Shown here: positions 61,891 through 64,000 of the stretch, one piece after another
Numbering within the stretch: the stretch's first letter is position 1
Layout: every line of letters starts with the position of its first letter
Assembly (NCBI GenBank): GCA_016946835.1
Contig: JACVTC010000058.1
Span: forward strand, 443,501 to 507,500
Origin: Neocallimastix lanati (nom. inval.)
Lineage: Eukaryota > Neocallimastigomycota > Neocallimastigomycetes > Neocallimastigales > Neocallimastigaceae
DNA: 64,000 nt
Direction: 5' to 3'
Notes under the pieces: model-generated
What the model saw: only the letters and a program-made list of their open reading frames with translations
Told to the model about the DNA's origin: nothing
The model's database searches: none
Program-made: the position numbers and the translations under genes

Positions 61891-62379
61891 TTTATTTTAT
61901 ATACTCTTTACATTCTTTATTTATTTATTTATTTGTTTATTTATTTATACATTTATTTTTTTTTACATATAATTTTATTAAAATTTTTATGGCGTTAATA
62001 AAAAATTTTACAAGCCATTAAAAATAAATGGCGTATTGAAAATTTGTATTATAAAAATTGGCGAAATGAACCACATTCGTTTTTGATAACATTAGCATTA
62101 GTTATTTAATATATCAAATATATTCTGTATATATGTTTTAAAAATAAACAGCTATTATTTTTAATGGAACATCATCATTGCTATTATTTAATGAATATCA
62201 ACAGTTTATGTTAAAATATGTATTGATAATTGTTGTGCTAATATCCTAGCTAGCTTATAGTCCAAATATATATGCTATTAAACAGATATTGTACTAAAAT
62301 CATGCAAATAACTAACATGTGTATATCACTAGTACATTAAAGATAAAGTAGGTAATGTTCTACTATCCTAAGAAGATCA
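61891..62379. other. Homopolymer-poor AT-rich DNA, no gene seen
   Basis: Similar texture to 57360-58600. It contains three TGGCG words within 61989-62061. It may be the far end of the transposon that carries the MULE relic. Confidence 0.4.
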
Positions 62380-63076
62380 ACTCAAACATTTTTTTTTTTA
62401 CAGAACACTATGCATAACTTACTTTTGATATAACAAGTCATAGTTTTCATGAAAATTATTGTAATAAAAAAAGAATACTAAACAACTTTTCTTTCTCCTC
62501 ATGAATCAAGAAACATTAATTCAACCAATTTCAATGTTAAAAATTCACTTGTTCATTCAATAAAAAATAAAATAAAATAAAATAATAAAAAACAAAAAAA
62601 CAAAAAAACAAAAAACAAAAAACAAAAAAAAAAAACACCATTACCCTGTTGGTATATCAACAGAATTTTTTAAAAGCGTTCTTCAACAATGAAAGTAGCA
62701 ATTTCTTTTCAGCATGGTCCGTATCAAGAAGTTACTTATTCCGATTATACAGAATTTCTATTTTTATTATTTAATAAAATTCAGTGTGGTAACTTTTCTG
62801 ATGAATGGAATTCTGCTTCTATTCTTCCATTCCTATGAAAGGGGATCTTTTAGATTGTAATAATTACCATATTATTTCACTCTTGAATAAAGGATTAAAG
62901 ATTCTGTTAAAAATTGTTACTAAAAGAATTGCGGACTATGCCTTTTCTCACGGAATTATTAGACCAGAACAGTTTAGTATTATAAATAAAGAAGAATGTA
63001 TTAGTTTATTTGACAAAATTAGTGAAATTTAAAATTTAATGATTGATTTACATTTCTTGGTTTTCCTAACCTCAAA

Positions 63077-63124
<48 letters not shown>

Positions 63125-64000
63125 TAAAAAGCTTATGATTCAATTCCAATTTAAAATATACTTATAAAATTTAATAATATTGGTATTTGTATTTGTGGTA
63201 AATACCTTCAGTTCATTACTAATCTTTACTCTTACTTTGAAAGTTTGTAAATACTATAATGATAAACTTTCAAAAGAATTTCCAAACATTTTGGTATTCT
63301 CCAAGGGTATCTCTTATTATTTATTTTATTTAATATATTTATCAATGATATACTTGATAAATGAAAAGAGAGTGTTGTGGTGGACTTTTAACTAATGATA
63401 AGGTTTTGTTGGCCCCTATAAAATCCATTCTTAAAAAACCTTTTAAATAAAGCTCATAATTGGAGTATTAAAAATGAAATGATTTTTGGAGTTAGTAAAT
63501 GCACTACACTTGTGAAATCAAAGAATTTAATACCTTCAAAAAATTATGAAAATCCTACATTTAAGCTCGAACATAAGTCATCTATTAATCACTAATCAAT
63601 ATATATATCTTGGAATACCTTTCATTGAATCATTGGATTTAGAGCCTATTATTACTAAAGATGACCAATAAAATAAATTATATAGTTAACTCTTTCTTTA
63701 GATTTTTAACTTGTATTCTAGTTTCCTTTCATCCTTAAATCAGTTTTTTACTATGCTCCTTTTACTAGGATCTAATAAAAAAAAAAATAAAATAAAAAAA
63801 ATAAAATAATAAAGAAAAGCATTGAAAAAGCTAAAACTGCTTTTAATTGAGGATTGTTTTGGAGTTTTAGGCCTTAGAAATAAAACCTCCAATACCACTA
63901 TTTTATTATATGTCTAAGGAATTTATACCTCTTATAACTAATTTTTGTGTTAAGACGATGATTGGATGCTTTAAAAAGTGGAATGAGTCTTTCTGTATTA
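62380..64000 (+). pseudogene. Decayed LINE reverse transcriptase, runs off the right edge
   Basis: Fragments in several frames follow the normal order of a LINE reverse transcriptase: PVGISTEFFKSVL (62645), CGNFSDEWNSASILP (about 62790), KGDLLDCNNYHIISLLNKGL (62833), KILLKIVTKRIADYAFSHGI then IRPEQF (62905), KAYDSIPI (the motif A Asp, about 63127), GILQGYLLLFILFNIF then INDILDK (63292-63360), NEMIFGVSKCTTL (about 63472), and IPFIESLDLEPIITKDDQ (about 63618). Stops, frameshifts and an internal poly-A tract (63078-63120) break it. The FADD-type motif C box is not intact (a shifted frame gives VLLAPIKSILKK). It could be a second copy of the same family as the 19947 relic, but the two share no overlapping domain here, so this cannot be tested. 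Confidence 0.8.

Overview
This is an extremely AT-rich eukaryotic nuclear window: intergenic DNA is almost pure A/T, with poly-A/T tracts, TAA/AAT microsatellites and AAATAAT-type arrays, and proteins carry long poly-asparagine runs. Genes have short GT-AG introns. A large chitin synthase with fungal accessory domains points to a fungus. Base composition, Asn runs and repeat expansion together fit an anaerobic gut fungus (Neocallimastigomycota) best; that assignment is inference, and no rRNA or other marker gene is present to prove it. I found no bacterial-type operons, CRISPR arrays or tRNA genes.

Layout. Positions 1-440 hold the 5' end of a minus-strand membrane-protein gene that runs off the left edge. 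A repeat-filled gap follows, with one GC-richer island at 2128-2265. Positions 6941-16895 (+) hold a two-exon, roughly 3,220-residue divergent chitin synthase. Positions 16896-21090 hold microsatellites, short poly-A-tailed elements and a dead LINE-type retrotransposon. Positions 22414-23317 (-) hold a three-exon RidA/YjgF enamine deaminase. A poly-A-tailed element at 24041-24268 and a possible gene relic follow. Positions 26120-32730 and 35896-43341 (both -) hold two tandem paralogous four-domain voltage-gated cation channels, each with a Glu in all four pore loops. Positions 47219-48857 (-) hold a probable Mediator subunit Med11. Positions 52541-54194 (+) hold a BTG/Tob-type antiproliferative protein. 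The right end is transposon territory: a decayed FLYWCH/MULE transposase (58738-59735, -), a large minisatellite with an inverted partner across a central palindrome (59884-61890), and a decayed LINE reverse transcriptase (62380-64000, +).

The genes do not form one pathway. Housekeeping functions (Med11 in transcription, BTG/Tob in mRNA turnover, RidA in metabolite repair) sit beside cell-surface and signalling functions (chitin synthase, calcium-type channels). Gene models were joined by hand using ORF continuity, splice-site phase and family conservation. Every internal junction reported keeps the reading frame and restores a conserved sequence or at least a continuous open frame.
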